A DNA stretch of 64,000 nt from Sphingobacterium thalpophilum (GCF_901482695.1 NZ_LR590484.1:3410001-3474000); one strand, 5' to 3'; counted from the first letter of the stretch, positions 8,293 to 16,501 are shown. Translations and numbers: made by a program. The notes: generated by a model from the sequence alone, not told the origin.

Positions 8293-8422
8293 CGTTGAAA
8301 GGGAAACTATCGCTGTGGCGTTATTGTTTATAAAATGGACGTTGCACGGCGGCGCGGGGCAAACAGCTTGCTGCGCTGGCGGATAGGTACCGTCATCATC
8401 GTATGTAGTAAAAAATAACACT

Positions 8423-9022
8423 ATGAGAAGAGAACAAATTGAAGAGTGGATTGCTGAAGGATACAATATCCTGGATCATAAGAAACCGAAAGTCGTCGAG
8501 GGGGATATCTGGGAATACCTCAACCAGTGTGATGGTCATGGCACGGATGTGTACGCCCTGTCCGAACTGGCACGCTGGTCTGACCGGGAACTGGCGGAGC
8601 TGGATTTACGTAAGTACACCACGGCGTACGGTCAGCTGGGCGAAAAACAGTTTCTCCGCAATGAGGCCATCCGTACCAAAGAATTTGACAAATACGAAGC
8701 GTTTTTGCGTCTATTTTTTCCCGACAGTGTCGAAAAGGAAATCGAAGAAGCGCGCTTTCTGTCCGAACAGGTCAAGCGGGTGACGAAAGAAGAGATGCAG
8801 CAATGGGTGGTGACCCACCATATCAATGTGCTGCTTTCGGACCTGTATTGCCTCGATGAAGGGGCGATCCTGACCGGCCTGGTACTGCCTTCGGAAGAAG
8901 TGGTCAGCTATACCGACGGCGGACTGCAGGATACAATGGACTGCCATGTGACGCCCATGGAGTTCTTTAGCCATGCCGAACACGATCATTATTGGATCGA
9001 TCCCCGGATCAAAGGGGCCTAG
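8423..9022 (+). CDS. Conserved-looking acidic protein of unknown function
   Basis: 199 residues, soluble, strongly acidic, no signal peptide or membrane segment. The N-terminal half is helical and charged (MRREQIEEWIAEGYNILDH, SELARWSDRELAELDLRKY), with a further long helix EKEIEEARFLSEQVKRVTKE. The C-terminal region holds a cluster of possible metal ligands: DTMDCHVTPMEFFSHAEHDH. I do not recognise the family and assign no function. It appears to be a single-gene unit: a terminator lies 130 bases upstream and about 200 non-coding bases follow. The start is the ATG after an A-rich leader (taaaaaataacact). Confidence 0.75.
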   Translation: MRREQIEEWIAEGYNILDHKKPKVVEGDIWEYLNQCDGHGTDVYALSELARWSDRELAELDLRKYTTAYGQLGEKQFLRNEAIRTKEFDKYEAFLRLFFPDSVEKEIEEARFLSEQVKRVTKEEMQQWVVTHHINVLLSDLYCLDEGAILTGLVLPSEEVVSYTDGGLQDTMDCHVTPMEFFSHAEHDHYWIDPRIKGA

Positions 9023-9230
9023 ACAGCACGCCGCGTTTCGCTGATTGTGCTTCCTGGATTTGTGTATCCGCTTAACGATGAGTGGCTTGTAGGTTGTATG
9101 GGGGTAAAGGGGACTGTATGGTCTGTGGAATGAAAATTATCGCACTTGGGTAAATTTTATTTAAACGAGAAATATTGTTGACTTTGGCATAATATATGTT
9201 GCTGATGGCGTACTCAATAGCTATGGTATT

Positions 9231-9791
9231 ATGACGATCAAACAAATTTTTCTCGCTATTACGTTGTGCATCGTGATGGGGTTCGCGCAGGCGCAAACCA
9301 TGAAATTAACGCCAAATGATTTTGTCGATGCGGCGGACGAATCCAAAAATTATGTGGTTCTGAACTTTCCCGGCAAATCACAGCAGGAGCTTTACAAGGC
9401 GGTGCTGAAATTTGCAAACTCAGTGTACAACAGGCCAGAAAAAGTGATTACCAAGGTGGAGGGCGGGCAGATTGTCCTCGACGCGATGGAAAAGCAAGTT
9501 ACTTCATGGGGCAGACTGCGCAAGGATCTGGATTTCTTTTACAAAATTACCATGGACTTTAAAGATGGCCGGATGCGTTTTTCGCCCAACTATAAGTATC
9601 TCGAAGGTTACGACGGTATTGAGTACCCGCTGGTCAAAAAAAGCAATCTGTGGGTAAAGACAGCGATGTTCAATACAGGTGGTAAGGTGAGAATGGAAGC
9701 GGCACAGCAGGACCTGGAGAAGTTTATCAATGACTTTATCGCGGCCATTGCCAACAGTATCAACAGTAGCAAGACCAATGACAATTGGTGA
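9231..9791 (+). CDS. DUF4468 domain-containing secreted protein
   Basis: 186 residues with a signal peptide (MTIKQIFLAITLCIVMGFAQAQ, cleavage near residue 22). The mature part has the features of DUF4468 proteins, a Bacteroidota family with a TBP-like fold: NFPGKSQQELYKAVLKFANS, a strand pair around KVITKVEGGQIVL, and KITMDFKDGRMRFSPNYKY. DUF4468 proteins are exported and of unknown role. A near match to the promoter element (TGACTTTG, 9179-9186) would give a 5' leader of about 40 bases. An intrinsic terminator at 9821 closes the unit, so it is monocistronic. Confidence 0.85.
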   Translation: MTIKQIFLAITLCIVMGFAQAQTMKLTPNDFVDAADESKNYVVLNFPGKSQQELYKAVLKFANSVYNRPEKVITKVEGGQIVLDAMEKQVTSWGRLRKDLDFFYKITMDFKDGRMRFSPNYKYLEGYDGIEYPLVKKSNLWVKTAMFNTGGKVRMEAAQQDLEKFINDFIAAIANSINSSKTNDNW

Positions 9792-9820
9792 TAAACACCC
9801 CAAATAATATATAGATAATG

Positions 9821-9849
9821 AAGCTCTCAAATTTTTTGAGAGCTTTTTT
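9821..9849 (+). terminator. Intrinsic terminator after the DUF4468 gene
   Basis: Arms AAGCTCTCAAA and TTTGAGAGCTT around a short T loop, followed directly by more Ts. The T-tract overlaps the stop codon of the convergent cobA gene (9848). Confidence 0.82.
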
Positions 9850-10621
9850 ATTGCCCTCCTATCTGCCTATACTGCTCACTGGCAGCAAGTGTTTCGGCCT
9901 GTTGCAGGCTGACCACATCACCGATCACAATAATGGCCGGATGCCCGAGTCCCTGTTGACGGCAGGCACGCACCAGGTCCTTGACTTTGCAGGTTACCTG
10001 TCTTTGCTGGGGTAGGCTGGCATGTTGTATGACGGCTGCTGGCGTATCGCCTCTTCCGTAAAGCACGTAGGTGCGTGCAATCTCGTCCAGCTTGCGCATG
10101 CCCATGTAAATGACAACCGTGGAGCGACTTTGTACGGCCAGTGGCAAGTCTGCAGACAAGCTGCCATCTTTCTTCATTCCGGTCAATGCCCAGACGCCTT
10201 CGCTGATACCGCGGTGCGTCAGCGGGATATCGTTGAGGCCTGCGCCCTGCATGCTGCTGATGCCGGGAATATAGATGACGTCTATACCCTGATCCCTGAC
10301 GGTCAGCCATTCTTCAAAGCCCCGGCCAAAGAGATAGGGGTCGCCGCCTTTTAGGCGCAGTACCCGGTCGTATTGTGCGCAGTATTGTAGAATGAGTGCG
10401 TTGATCTCTTCCTGAGGTACATATTCTCCATAAGGATGCTTGCCGACATAGTGTTTTATGCAGTTTTTGGGTGCTAATTTTAGTATTTCTTCATTAATTA
10501 AGTTGTCAAATAGGATGACTTGCGCATTTTTTATGGCTTTATGTGCTTTTAATGTGAGCAATTCGGGGTCTCCGGGTCCAGAACCGACAATAAATAGCGA
10601 TTTTTTCTTTAGTTTTTTCAT
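9848..10621 (-). CDS. cobA: Uroporphyrinogen-III C-methyltransferase (SUMT)
   Basis: 257 residues, the single-domain length of SUMT. It transfers two methyl groups from SAM to uroporphyrinogen III, making precorrin-2, the precursor of siroheme. Diagnostic motifs are VGSGPGDPELLTLKA near the N-terminus, RLKGGDPYLFGRG, and IPGISSMQGAGLNDIPLTHR. There is no fused dehydrogenase/ferrochelatase domain (CysG type), so later siroheme steps must be encoded elsewhere. The gene diverges from nirB, whose product needs siroheme; the shared AT-rich gap with two repeated dyads (10676-10739) suggests joint regulation. The first 60 or so codons are clearly richer in A/T than the rest of the gene. Confidence 0.95.
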   Translation of the reverse strand: MKKLKKKSLFIVGSGPGDPELLTLKAHKAIKNAQVILFDNLINEEILKLAPKNCIKHYVGKHPYGEYVPQEEINALILQYCAQYDRVLRLKGGDPYLFGRGFEEWLTVRDQGIDVIYIPGISSMQGAGLNDIPLTHRGISEGVWALTGMKKDGSLSADLPLAVQSRSTVVIYMGMRKLDEIARTYVLYGRGDTPAAVIQHASLPQQRQVTCKVKDLVRACRQQGLGHPAIIVIGDVVSLQQAETLAASEQYRQIGGQ

Positions 10622-10675
10622 TGTTACACTGTTTTTGTCTTGTTTTATATGTAAATGTATTAAAAAATGTGGTAT

Positions 10676-10739
10676 AAATCATGTTTTATTAAAATATTTT
10701 GAAATTTTTATTGAAAAAACATTACAAAAATCATGTTTT
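10676..10739. promoter_or_regulatory. Pair of repeated dyad motifs between cobA and nirB, probable operators
   Basis: The 12-mer AAATCATGTTTT occurs at 10676-10687 and again at 10728-10739, 52 bases apart, or about five helical turns. Both copies have A-rich left and T-rich right arms around TCATG; in the second copy the arms extend to a perfect ACAAAAA / TTTTTGT dyad (10724-10730 and 10736-10742). The position between divergent cobA and nirB suits a dimeric regulator controlling both. No canonical FNR half-sites (TTGAT-N4-ATCAA) are present. The 201-base gap as a whole is extremely AT-rich. Confidence 0.5.
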
Positions 10740-10822
10740 TGTTGATTTTTTAATTTTTTATTACCTAAATTAGTGTTGTTAAATCAGTAAATTGGTTTTT
10801 AGATCAAAAAAAAACAGGAGTT

Positions 10823-13339
10823 ATGGAAAGAAAAAAGATTGTTATTGTTGGAAATGGTATGGTTAGTAATAAGATTTGTGAAAAATTGAGGTTAAAATCA
10901 GCCGACTTGCAAATAACTGTATTCGCCGAAGAGCCAATTCGGGCCTATGATCGGGTGCATTTGACCGATTATTTCAAAATTTCATCTCTTGAAGAGCTTT
11001 TTCTCTCAAAAAATGAATGGTATGCCGAAAATAATATCAAAATTCATCTCAATGACCCTGTTGTTGACGTAAATCTGAACAAGAAAGAGGTGGTCTCCCT
11101 AAAGGGTGAGGCTGTCCCTTACGATTACCTGGTGTTTGCGACAGGTTCTGCGGCTTTTGTGCCACCCATTCCGGGTGTAGAGAAGGAGGGTGTATTCTTA
11201 TACCGTACGGTGGAAGATCTGGAGCTGATCAAAGCTTATGCGGTCCGGGCCAGAAAAGGAGCTGTCATGGGCGGTGGTCTACTGGGTCTGGAAGCGGCCA
11301 AGGCCCTGGTCGATCTGGGGATCTCGGAAACGGCCGTGATCGAGTTTGCGCCGCGTCTGATGCCCAGGCAGATTGATGACAGTGCGAGTGCACTATTGCA
11401 AAGCAAGTTGGCCGGGCTGGGGCTGAGCTGTCTGCTGCAGAAGTCTACCCGGGAGCTACTGGGTGACGGACGCCTGACGGGCATTGCCTTTCAGGATGGT
11501 TCGGTACTGGAGACCGACCTGCTGGTGATATCGGCGGGTATCCGTCCGCGTGATGAACTCGCCCGGAAAGCCGGGCTCAGCGTCGGTGAGCGCGGGGGCA
11601 TCCTGGTCAATGCGCAGATGCAGACCTCGGATCCGGCAGTCTATGCCATCGGCGAATGTGCCCTGGTCAACGATATGATCTATGGGCTGGTGGCGCCGGG
11701 TTATGAAATGGCCGAGATCGCAGCTTCTCATATCGTAGGCGAAGAAAAGGCCTTCCATGGATTTGATATGAGCACCAAGCTCAAGCTGCTGGGGGTTGAC
11801 GTGGCTAGCTTCGGGGATCCTTTTGTCAGTGAGCCTTATGCACGGACCATCCTGCTGGAAGATCGCAACAAAGGAATTTATAAGCGGCTCAATGTCAGTA
11901 CCGACGGTACACGCCTGCTGGGTGGTATCCTCGTCGGCGAGGCGGCGAGCTACAATATGCTGCTGCAGATGGTGAACAACAATATGCCGCTGGCCGAGCA
12001 TCCTGAATTGCTGCTGCTGGGCGAACAGCGCGATAGCAAAACTCCGGGCACGGGGCTGGAGGCACTGCCAGACCAGGCGCTGATCTGTAGCTGCGAAGGG
12101 GTGACCAAAGCACAGATCTGCGATGCTGTGATGCAGCAGGGCTGTGAAAATGCCGACGGCGTAAAAAAATGTACCAAGGCGGGATCAGGCTGCGGTGGCT
12201 GCGTGCCCATGGTCAAGGATTTGGTCAATTATACCATGAAAAAGCAGGGCAAGTATATCCGGAGCAGCATCTGTGAGCATTTTGACCTAAGTCGCCAGGA
12301 ACTTTATGACCTTATTAAAATCCATGAACTGAAGACTTATGACCAGGTGCTGGACAGTCTGGGCAGGGGACATGGCTGCGAAGTGTGTAAGCCGCTTGTG
12401 TCTTCGCTGCTGGCCAGCCTCTGGAATGAGATGATCCTCGATAAAGGAAATGATGTGGCGCAGGATAGCAACGACCGCTACCTTGCCAATATTCAGAAAG
12501 GGGGGACCTATTCGGTGGTGCCCCGCATACCGGGGGGTGAGATCACACCCGACAAGCTGATCGTGATCGGTGAGGTCGCCAAGAAATATAATCTGTATAC
12601 AAAAATTACGGGAGGACAACGCATTGATCTGTTTGGTGCACATCTCAATGACCTCCCGTTTATCTGGGAAGAGCTCATCGCGGCGGGTTTTGAGAGCGGG
12701 CATGCTTATGGGAAGGCCTTACGGACCGTTAAAAGCTGTGTGGGGAGCACCTGGTGCCGCTTCGGGCTGCACGACAGTGTCTCCTTTGCCATCCGGGTGG
12801 AGGAACGCTACCGCGGACTGCGGGCACCGCATAAGATCAAGTCGGCCGTCAGCGGCTGTATCCGGGAATGCGCGGAGGCCCAGAGCAAGGATTTTGGGAT
12901 CATCGCCACCGAGAAAGGCTGGAACCTTTATGTCTGCGGCAATGGCGGCAGTAAGCCTCAGCATGCGCTGCTGCTGGCAGCGGATATCGACAGCGAAACC
13001 TGTATACGCTACATCGACCGCTTCCTGATGTTCTATATCCGCACAGCAGATCCGCTGACCCGCACAGCTACCTGGCTCAATAAGATGGAAGGCGGCATCG
13101 ACTACCTCAGAAATGTGGTGGTCAACGATAGCCTGGGTATGGCCGAACAATGGGAAGATGACATGCAGAAACTGGTGGACAGCTACCGCTGTGAATGGAA
13201 AGTCGCCGTGGAGGATCCCAACATCCGCAAACGCTTTGTCCACTTTGTCAATGCGCCTGAGGAGAAGGATGATACGGTCCGCTTTGAAATGATGCGCGGC
13301 CAGAAAAAGGCTGCTGACTGGAACCTGAAAACGTACTAA
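10823..13339 (+). CDS. nirB: NADH-dependent assimilatory nitrite reductase, large subunit
   Basis: 838 residues, full length for NirB. Cytoplasmic six-electron reduction of nitrite to ammonium. N-terminal FAD motif IVIVGNGMVSNKI, NAD motif AVMGGGLLGLEAAKAL, then two BFD-like [2Fe-2S] modules (CSCEGVTKAQICDAV with KAGSGCGGCVPM; second CEVCKP). The siroheme/[4Fe-4S] domain has cysteines C639, C645, C679 and C683 in SCVGSTWC and SGCIREC, the four expected ligands. RBS-like aaaacaggag lies before the ATG. The first 90 or so codons are A/T-rich, unlike the rest. It heads an operon with nirD, a nitrite channel and a small outer-membrane-like protein; its cofactor gene cobA diverges upstream. Confidence 0.97.
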   Translation: MERKKIVIVGNGMVSNKICEKLRLKSADLQITVFAEEPIRAYDRVHLTDYFKISSLEELFLSKNEWYAENNIKIHLNDPVVDVNLNKKEVVSLKGEAVPYDYLVFATGSAAFVPPIPGVEKEGVFLYRTVEDLELIKAYAVRARKGAVMGGGLLGLEAAKALVDLGISETAVIEFAPRLMPRQIDDSASALLQSKLAGLGLSCLLQKSTRELLGDGRLTGIAFQDGSVLETDLLVISAGIRPRDELARKAGLSVGERGGILVNAQMQTSDPAVYAIGECALVNDMIYGLVAPGYEMAEIAASHIVGEEKAFHGFDMSTKLKLLGVDVASFGDPFVSEPYARTILLEDRNKGIYKRLNVSTDGTRLLGGILVGEAASYNMLLQMVNNNMPLAEHPELLLLGEQRDSKTPGTGLEALPDQALICSCEGVTKAQICDAVMQQGCENADGVKKCTKAGSGCGGCVPMVKDLVNYTMKKQGKYIRSSICEHFDLSRQELYDLIKIHELKTYDQVLDSLGRGHGCEVCKPLVSSLLASLWNEMILDKGNDVAQDSNDRYLANIQKGGTYSVVPRIPGGEITPDKLIVIGEVAKKYNLYTKITGGQRIDLFGAHLNDLPFIWEELIAAGFESGHAYGKALRTVKSCVGSTWCRFGLHDSVSFAIRVEERYRGLRAPHKIKSAVSGCIRECAEAQSKDFGIIATEKGWNLYVCGNGGSKPQHALLLAADIDSETCIRYIDRFLMFYIRTADPLTRTATWLNKMEGGIDYLRNVVVNDSLGMAEQWEDDMQKLVDSYRCEWKVAVEDPNIRKRFVHFVNAPEEKDDTVRFEMMRGQKKAADWNLKTY

Positions 13340-13371
13340 CATACTTTGAAAACCCTTTAAACAACAATCAG

Positions 13372-13719
13372 ATGGAAACGCAATTAGACACGCAATGGCT
13401 GCAGGCCTGCCGCATCGAAGATGCCATTGAAAACGGCGGAGTATGCCTCAAATTAAACAATGAACAGATTGCCCTGTTTTATTTCGCGCGCCGCAACGAG
13501 TGGTATGCCACCCAGAACGAATGTCCGCACAAGCGGCAGATGATCCTGAGCCGGGGCATGCTCGGATCGCTGGGCGAAACGCCTAAAGTCGCCTGTCCAT
13601 TTCATAAGAAAACCTTTGCCCTCGATACTGGGGAATGCTTGTCGGGCGATGAATGTGCAATCAAAACCTATCCGGTAAAAGTTGAAAACGGCAGGGTGTA
13701 TATTGGCATGTCAGCCTAG
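13372..13719 (+). CDS. nirD: Nitrite reductase small subunit, Rieske type
   Basis: 115 residues. A Rieske-like [2Fe-2S] domain, the partner of NirB. Both ligand pairs are present: CPH (in NECPHKRQ) and CPFH (in VACPFHKKTF), a C-x-H ... C-x2-H pattern. In the E. coli NirD these ligands are lost, so this protein probably binds a real cluster. It starts 32 bases after nirB and precedes the nitrite channel gene, so it is within the nir operon. Confidence 0.94.
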   Translation: METQLDTQWLQACRIEDAIENGGVCLKLNNEQIALFYFARRNEWYATQNECPHKRQMILSRGMLGSLGETPKVACPFHKKTFALDTGECLSGDECAIKTYPVKVENGRVYIGMSA

Positions 13720-13763
13720 CTGGCAGCTGTGGAATGAGTGATAAACGTTAAAAAAAATATATT

Positions 13764-14570
13764 ATGGATTATATCAGTCCGAAAGAAGTTGCGGGAGCAA
13801 TGATGAATACCGCTATTTATAAATCGTCACTGCCGATCCGGGACTTATTGATCCGTGGTGCCTTGTCTGGTGCGCTGCTGGCGATCTCGGTGACCCTGGC
13901 ACTGCTGGCTACAGGGCAGACGGGGCTCAGCCTGGTCGGTGCCTTTGTTTTTCCTGTCGGCTTTGTGATCATCGTGATCCTCGGTCTGGAACTGGTGACG
14001 GGGAGCTTTTCGCTGGTGCCGCTGGCCTGGTTTGAAGGAAAAGTAGGCTTTAGGACGATGGCCAGCAACCTGCTCTGGGTATTTTTGGGCAACCTGATCG
14101 GCAGCGTCCTCTTTGCGCTGCTGTTTTGGGCAGCCAGTACCGAGACCGGCCAGGTCAGTCAGCTGGGAAATATCGAGCAGAGCCTGATTGCCATCAGCGA
14201 GAAGAAAACACTTGGCTACGGCAGCCACGGCGCTGCCGGCCTCTTTTCGGCCTTTGTCAAAGCCATCCTCTGCAACTGGATGGTGTGTATGGGGGTGGTG
14301 ATGTCGATGACATCCAGGTCCACTCTGGGCAAAATTCTGGCTGCGGGGATTCCGATCTTTATCTTTTTTGCACTGGGCTATGAGCATGCCGTGGTCAATA
14401 TGTTTGTGATCCCGGCAGGTATGATGTTTGGTGCGAAAGTGAGTGTGTCGGACTGGTGGCTGTACAATCAGCTGATCGTGACGGCCGGCAACATTGTGGG
14501 CGGACTTCTGTTTACCGGAATGGCTATTTATTATACCTACCACAGCAAGGAGAAAGTTGCTGCATCTTAA
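13764..14570 (+). CDS. Formate/nitrite transporter family channel, probable nitrite importer
   Basis: 268 residues with six predicted membrane helices, the FNT fold (pentameric aquaporin-like channel). Family marks: the N-terminal DYISPKEVAGAMMNTAIYKS, the segment GLELVTGSFSLVPLAW, and FVKAILCNWMVCMGVVMSMTSRST. The location straight after nirBD shows that the physiological cargo is nitrite, making it NirC-like in role, supplying the cytoplasmic reductase. The gene begins 44 bases after nirD. No nitrate transporter or nitrate reductase is present, so this locus alone handles nitrite, not nitrate. Confidence 0.93.
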   Translation: MDYISPKEVAGAMMNTAIYKSSLPIRDLLIRGALSGALLAISVTLALLATGQTGLSLVGAFVFPVGFVIIVILGLELVTGSFSLVPLAWFEGKVGFRTMASNLLWVFLGNLIGSVLFALLFWAASTETGQVSQLGNIEQSLIAISEKKTLGYGSHGAAGLFSAFVKAILCNWMVCMGVVMSMTSRSTLGKILAAGIPIFIFFALGYEHAVVNMFVIPAGMMFGAKVSVSDWWLYNQLIVTAGNIVGGLLFTGMAIYYTYHSKEKVAAS

Positions 14571-14577
14571 TCGCTGC

Positions 14578-14982
14578 ATGATGATAAAACGGTTTACAAT
14601 GGTGGCACTGGCCAGTTTGCTGGTGTTCACTGCTGCTGCACAGGCGCAGCAGAGTAGCGTCAAAGCCAGCCTCTTTGAAGGGGTTGTGGTGGCAGGCTAC
14701 GCGGATGCTGGTGCTTATATCAACTGTACGGGCCCTGCGGTCAAGTATACCTTTGCTCCGGGCCGCAGTCTGATGCTGGGGCTGCTGCCGACCCTGAAAC
14801 TCAAGGAAGATAAGGTGGAAGAAGGCAAACCCAAAAATGCATTTGTGACACCGACACTGGGCGTGGGCCTCACGCTGCTATTTGGGCACCTGGCCGTGCA
14901 GCTGCCTGCCTTTTACACGGCCAAGACCAGCACGTCGAACGGAAAATGGCGGCCGGGGATAGGACTGGGGTACAGATTTTAG
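14578..14982 (+). CDS. Small secreted beta-barrel-like protein in the nir operon
   Basis: 134 residues from ATG 14578 (ATG 14581 is adjacent). A signal peptide (MIKRFTMVALASLLVFTAAAQAQ) is followed by alternating polar/hydrophobic strands and a terminal aromatic residue (GIGLGYRF), as in small outer membrane barrels. I do not recognise a named family. It starts 7 bases after the nitrite-channel gene and is surely co-transcribed, so a role in nitrite passage across the outer membrane is possible but unproven. A terminator with six Ts follows. Confidence 0.7.
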   Translation: MMIKRFTMVALASLLVFTAAAQAQQSSVKASLFEGVVVAGYADAGAYINCTGPAVKYTFAPGRSLMLGLLPTLKLKEDKVEEGKPKNAFVTPTLGVGLTLLFGHLAVQLPAFYTAKTSTSNGKWRPGIGLGYRF

Positions 14983-15014
14983 CGTTGACGTATAGATTGG
15001 GAAATATTTACGCA

Positions 15015-15056
15015 GGGGAGACAGTTATCGCGCGACGGTACCAGCTCCCCTTTTTT
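15015..15056 (+). terminator. Probable intrinsic terminator of the nir operon
   Basis: GGGGAG (15015-15020) pairs with CTCCCC (15045-15050), directly followed by six Ts (15051-15056). The loop is long (24 bases), which weakens the call. It overlaps the stop codon of the convergent Crp/Fnr gene. Confidence 0.55.
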
Positions 15057-15753
15057 ACGAAGTCTGGTCGGCAGAAAGCCTGCGGAGCAGTTCAGCATTC
15101 TGAATAAAGATCCGGCGTCCTTCGAGGCGTATGGCGGCCAGCTCAGACAGCTCGGCGAGCATCCGGTACAAGGTTTCGTAGGTAGTGCCGATATAGGCTG
15201 CGAGGTCTTTTTTGCTGGGTGAAAATCCGATATAACCGTCGGTTGCATCGGCACCGAAAACACGCTGAAACAACAGCAGGCTCCAGGCCAGCCGGCTCTT
15301 TGCGGTAAGCTGATACAGATTGCACATTTTCTGTTCCGACAGCTGGAGCTCGTCGGCAAAAAAGAGCATGAGCCGGTAGCTCAGTTCGGGATTGACGCGT
15401 AGCGTGGACAGGAAAAAGGGCAGGTCCACAAAGCAAAGCTGCGTGGTTTCGAGTGCCGTGGCTGAAATGGGGTATACTGCCTGTTCAGAGGATACACCAC
15501 GATGGCCCACGATATCGCCGGGGCCTGCAAAGCGGACGATCATTTCCTTGTCGCCGAGCCGTCGGTGGACTTTGACAAGTCCGGACTGTACAAAATAGAT
15601 GCCTTCGGCAGTGGTGCCTTCGTGGATAAACTGCTGTCCTTTTTTTATTTTTAGAAGTTTACGGTGTAGATCTATCTGTCCGAGCCAGTCCTGCAGTACA
15701 TGCCGGCACATCAGGCAGGAGTGGTCACAGGTGGTTGATTTTTTTGATTTCAT
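15055..15753 (-). CDS. Crp/Fnr-family regulator with FNR-like cysteines
   Basis: 232 residues. Cyclic-nucleotide-binding-type barrel in the N-terminal 130 residues (GTTAEGIYFVQSGLVKVHRR, FAGPGDIVGHRG), a long dimer helix, and a C-terminal winged HTH (FSPSKKDLAAYIGTTYETLYR). The N-terminus carries C9, C13 and C16 (CDHSCLMC) and a further C107 lies in TTQLCFVD. FNR of E. coli likewise uses three N-terminal cysteines plus one in the barrel to bind an oxygen-labile [4Fe-4S] cluster, though with different spacing. It sits convergent to the nir operon and is the obvious candidate regulator. A redox or NO sensor role is inferred from the cysteines and neighbours. Confidence 0.9.
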   Translation of the reverse strand: MKSKKSTTCDHSCLMCRHVLQDWLGQIDLHRKLLKIKKGQQFIHEGTTAEGIYFVQSGLVKVHRRLGDKEMIVRFAGPGDIVGHRGVSSEQAVYPISATALETTQLCFVDLPFFLSTLRVNPELSYRLMLFFADELQLSEQKMCNLYQLTAKSRLAWSLLLFQRVFGADATDGYIGFSPSKKDLAAYIGTTYETLYRMLAELSELAAIRLEGRRIFIQNAELLRRLSADQTS

Positions 15754-15790
15754 CCATTTTTTGGTTTGGCAGTCATGTGTTTTTACACTT

Positions 15791-15798
15791 CAAAGGTA
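15791..15798 (-). promoter_or_regulatory. Bacteroidota -7 promoter element TACCTTTG (minus strand)
   Basis: Plus-strand CAAAGGTA reads TACCTTTG on the minus strand, an exact TAnnTTTG match, 38 bases before the Crp/Fnr start codon. Predicted leader about 30 bases. No -33 element seen. Just downstream, inside the leader, plus-strand GTCATGTGTTTTTAC (15771-15785) partly resembles the repeated motif in front of nirB. Confidence 0.55.
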
Positions 15799-15976
15799 TT
15801 ATCTATTCCCTGAAATTCCTATCGAAAATATTTTTTGTCCGCTTATGCTCCGATTTCCCGGTGTAAAGGCTGTCGCCCGGATACACGATCTGATTTGGGC
15901 GTATCTCTGGCATTTTTTGCCTAACTTTATAGGGCTAGTTGATGTTCATAGAAGGTAAATATAACCGGATTAAAGG

Positions 15977-16501
15977 ATGAAAAAGATCGAACTTATTCCG
16001 CTGGCCGGAATGCATATCGAAAATGTTGGGCAGGTGCCCCTGGGAGCAAGCCGCGCCGAAGTGCAGGCTATCCTCGGAGCGCCGTCCGACGCGCTGGATG
16101 ACCAGTATTACTACGACGACCTGGAGCTGCGTCTGGATTTTAACGAGGCTGGATTTCTGCAGTTTATTGAAAGCATCAATGGACCATACCCCCAAAAAAC
16201 CGAAATCAGTATCTATGGGGTCAACCCGTTTCAGGTGGAAGCGGATGAGCTGCTCAATATCCTGAGCGAAAAAAATAGGGGGCCGGTCGACGACAGCGAA
16301 GCGGGATATTGCTATGCCTTTCTGAATATATCCGTCGGCGTGTGGCGGCAGCTGACCGAAGAGGATATCGAGGAAGAAATGGAGTCGATAAAAGCGGAGG
16401 GCGATTATGAAGAAAACGCTGACATGCTGATTGAGGACCTCGAAAAATCTAAGTTTTTCTGGACCATAGGGGTTGGTGTGGAAGGTTATTACGCGGATTA
16501 G
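15977..16501 (+). CDS. Acidic soluble protein of unknown function
   Basis: 174 residues, no signal peptide or membrane helix. The N-terminal part (IPLAGMHIENVGQVPLGASR, then AEVQAILGAPSDA) looks like a small SmpA/BamE-like 'G-x-s-r-x-e-V-x-x-x-l-G-x-P' turn, often found in Bacteroidota proteins of unknown role. The C-terminal part is strongly acidic (TEEDIEEEMESIKAEGDYEE) and ends in FFWTIGVGVEGYY. Compact, acidic, single-gene proteins of this kind include immunity proteins of contact-dependent toxins, but no toxin gene is near, so I do not propose this role. It diverges from the Crp/Fnr gene; TAACTTTA (15922-15929) is one base off the promoter element. Confidence 0.72.
   Translation: MKKIELIPLAGMHIENVGQVPLGASRAEVQAILGAPSDALDDQYYYDDLELRLDFNEAGFLQFIESINGPYPQKTEISIYGVNPFQVEADELLNILSEKNRGPVDDSEAGYCYAFLNISVGVWRQLTEEDIEEEMESIKAEGDYEENADMLIEDLEKSKFFWTIGVGVEGYYAD

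Noticed and set aside
10622..10822. Canonical FNR box between cobA and nirB
   Set aside because: No TTGAT-N4-ATCAA or close variant was found; only the AAATCATGTTTT pair is repeated.
15977..16501. Toxin immunity protein
   Set aside because: Size and acidity fit, but there is no toxin gene, secretion gene or array of immunity genes nearby.
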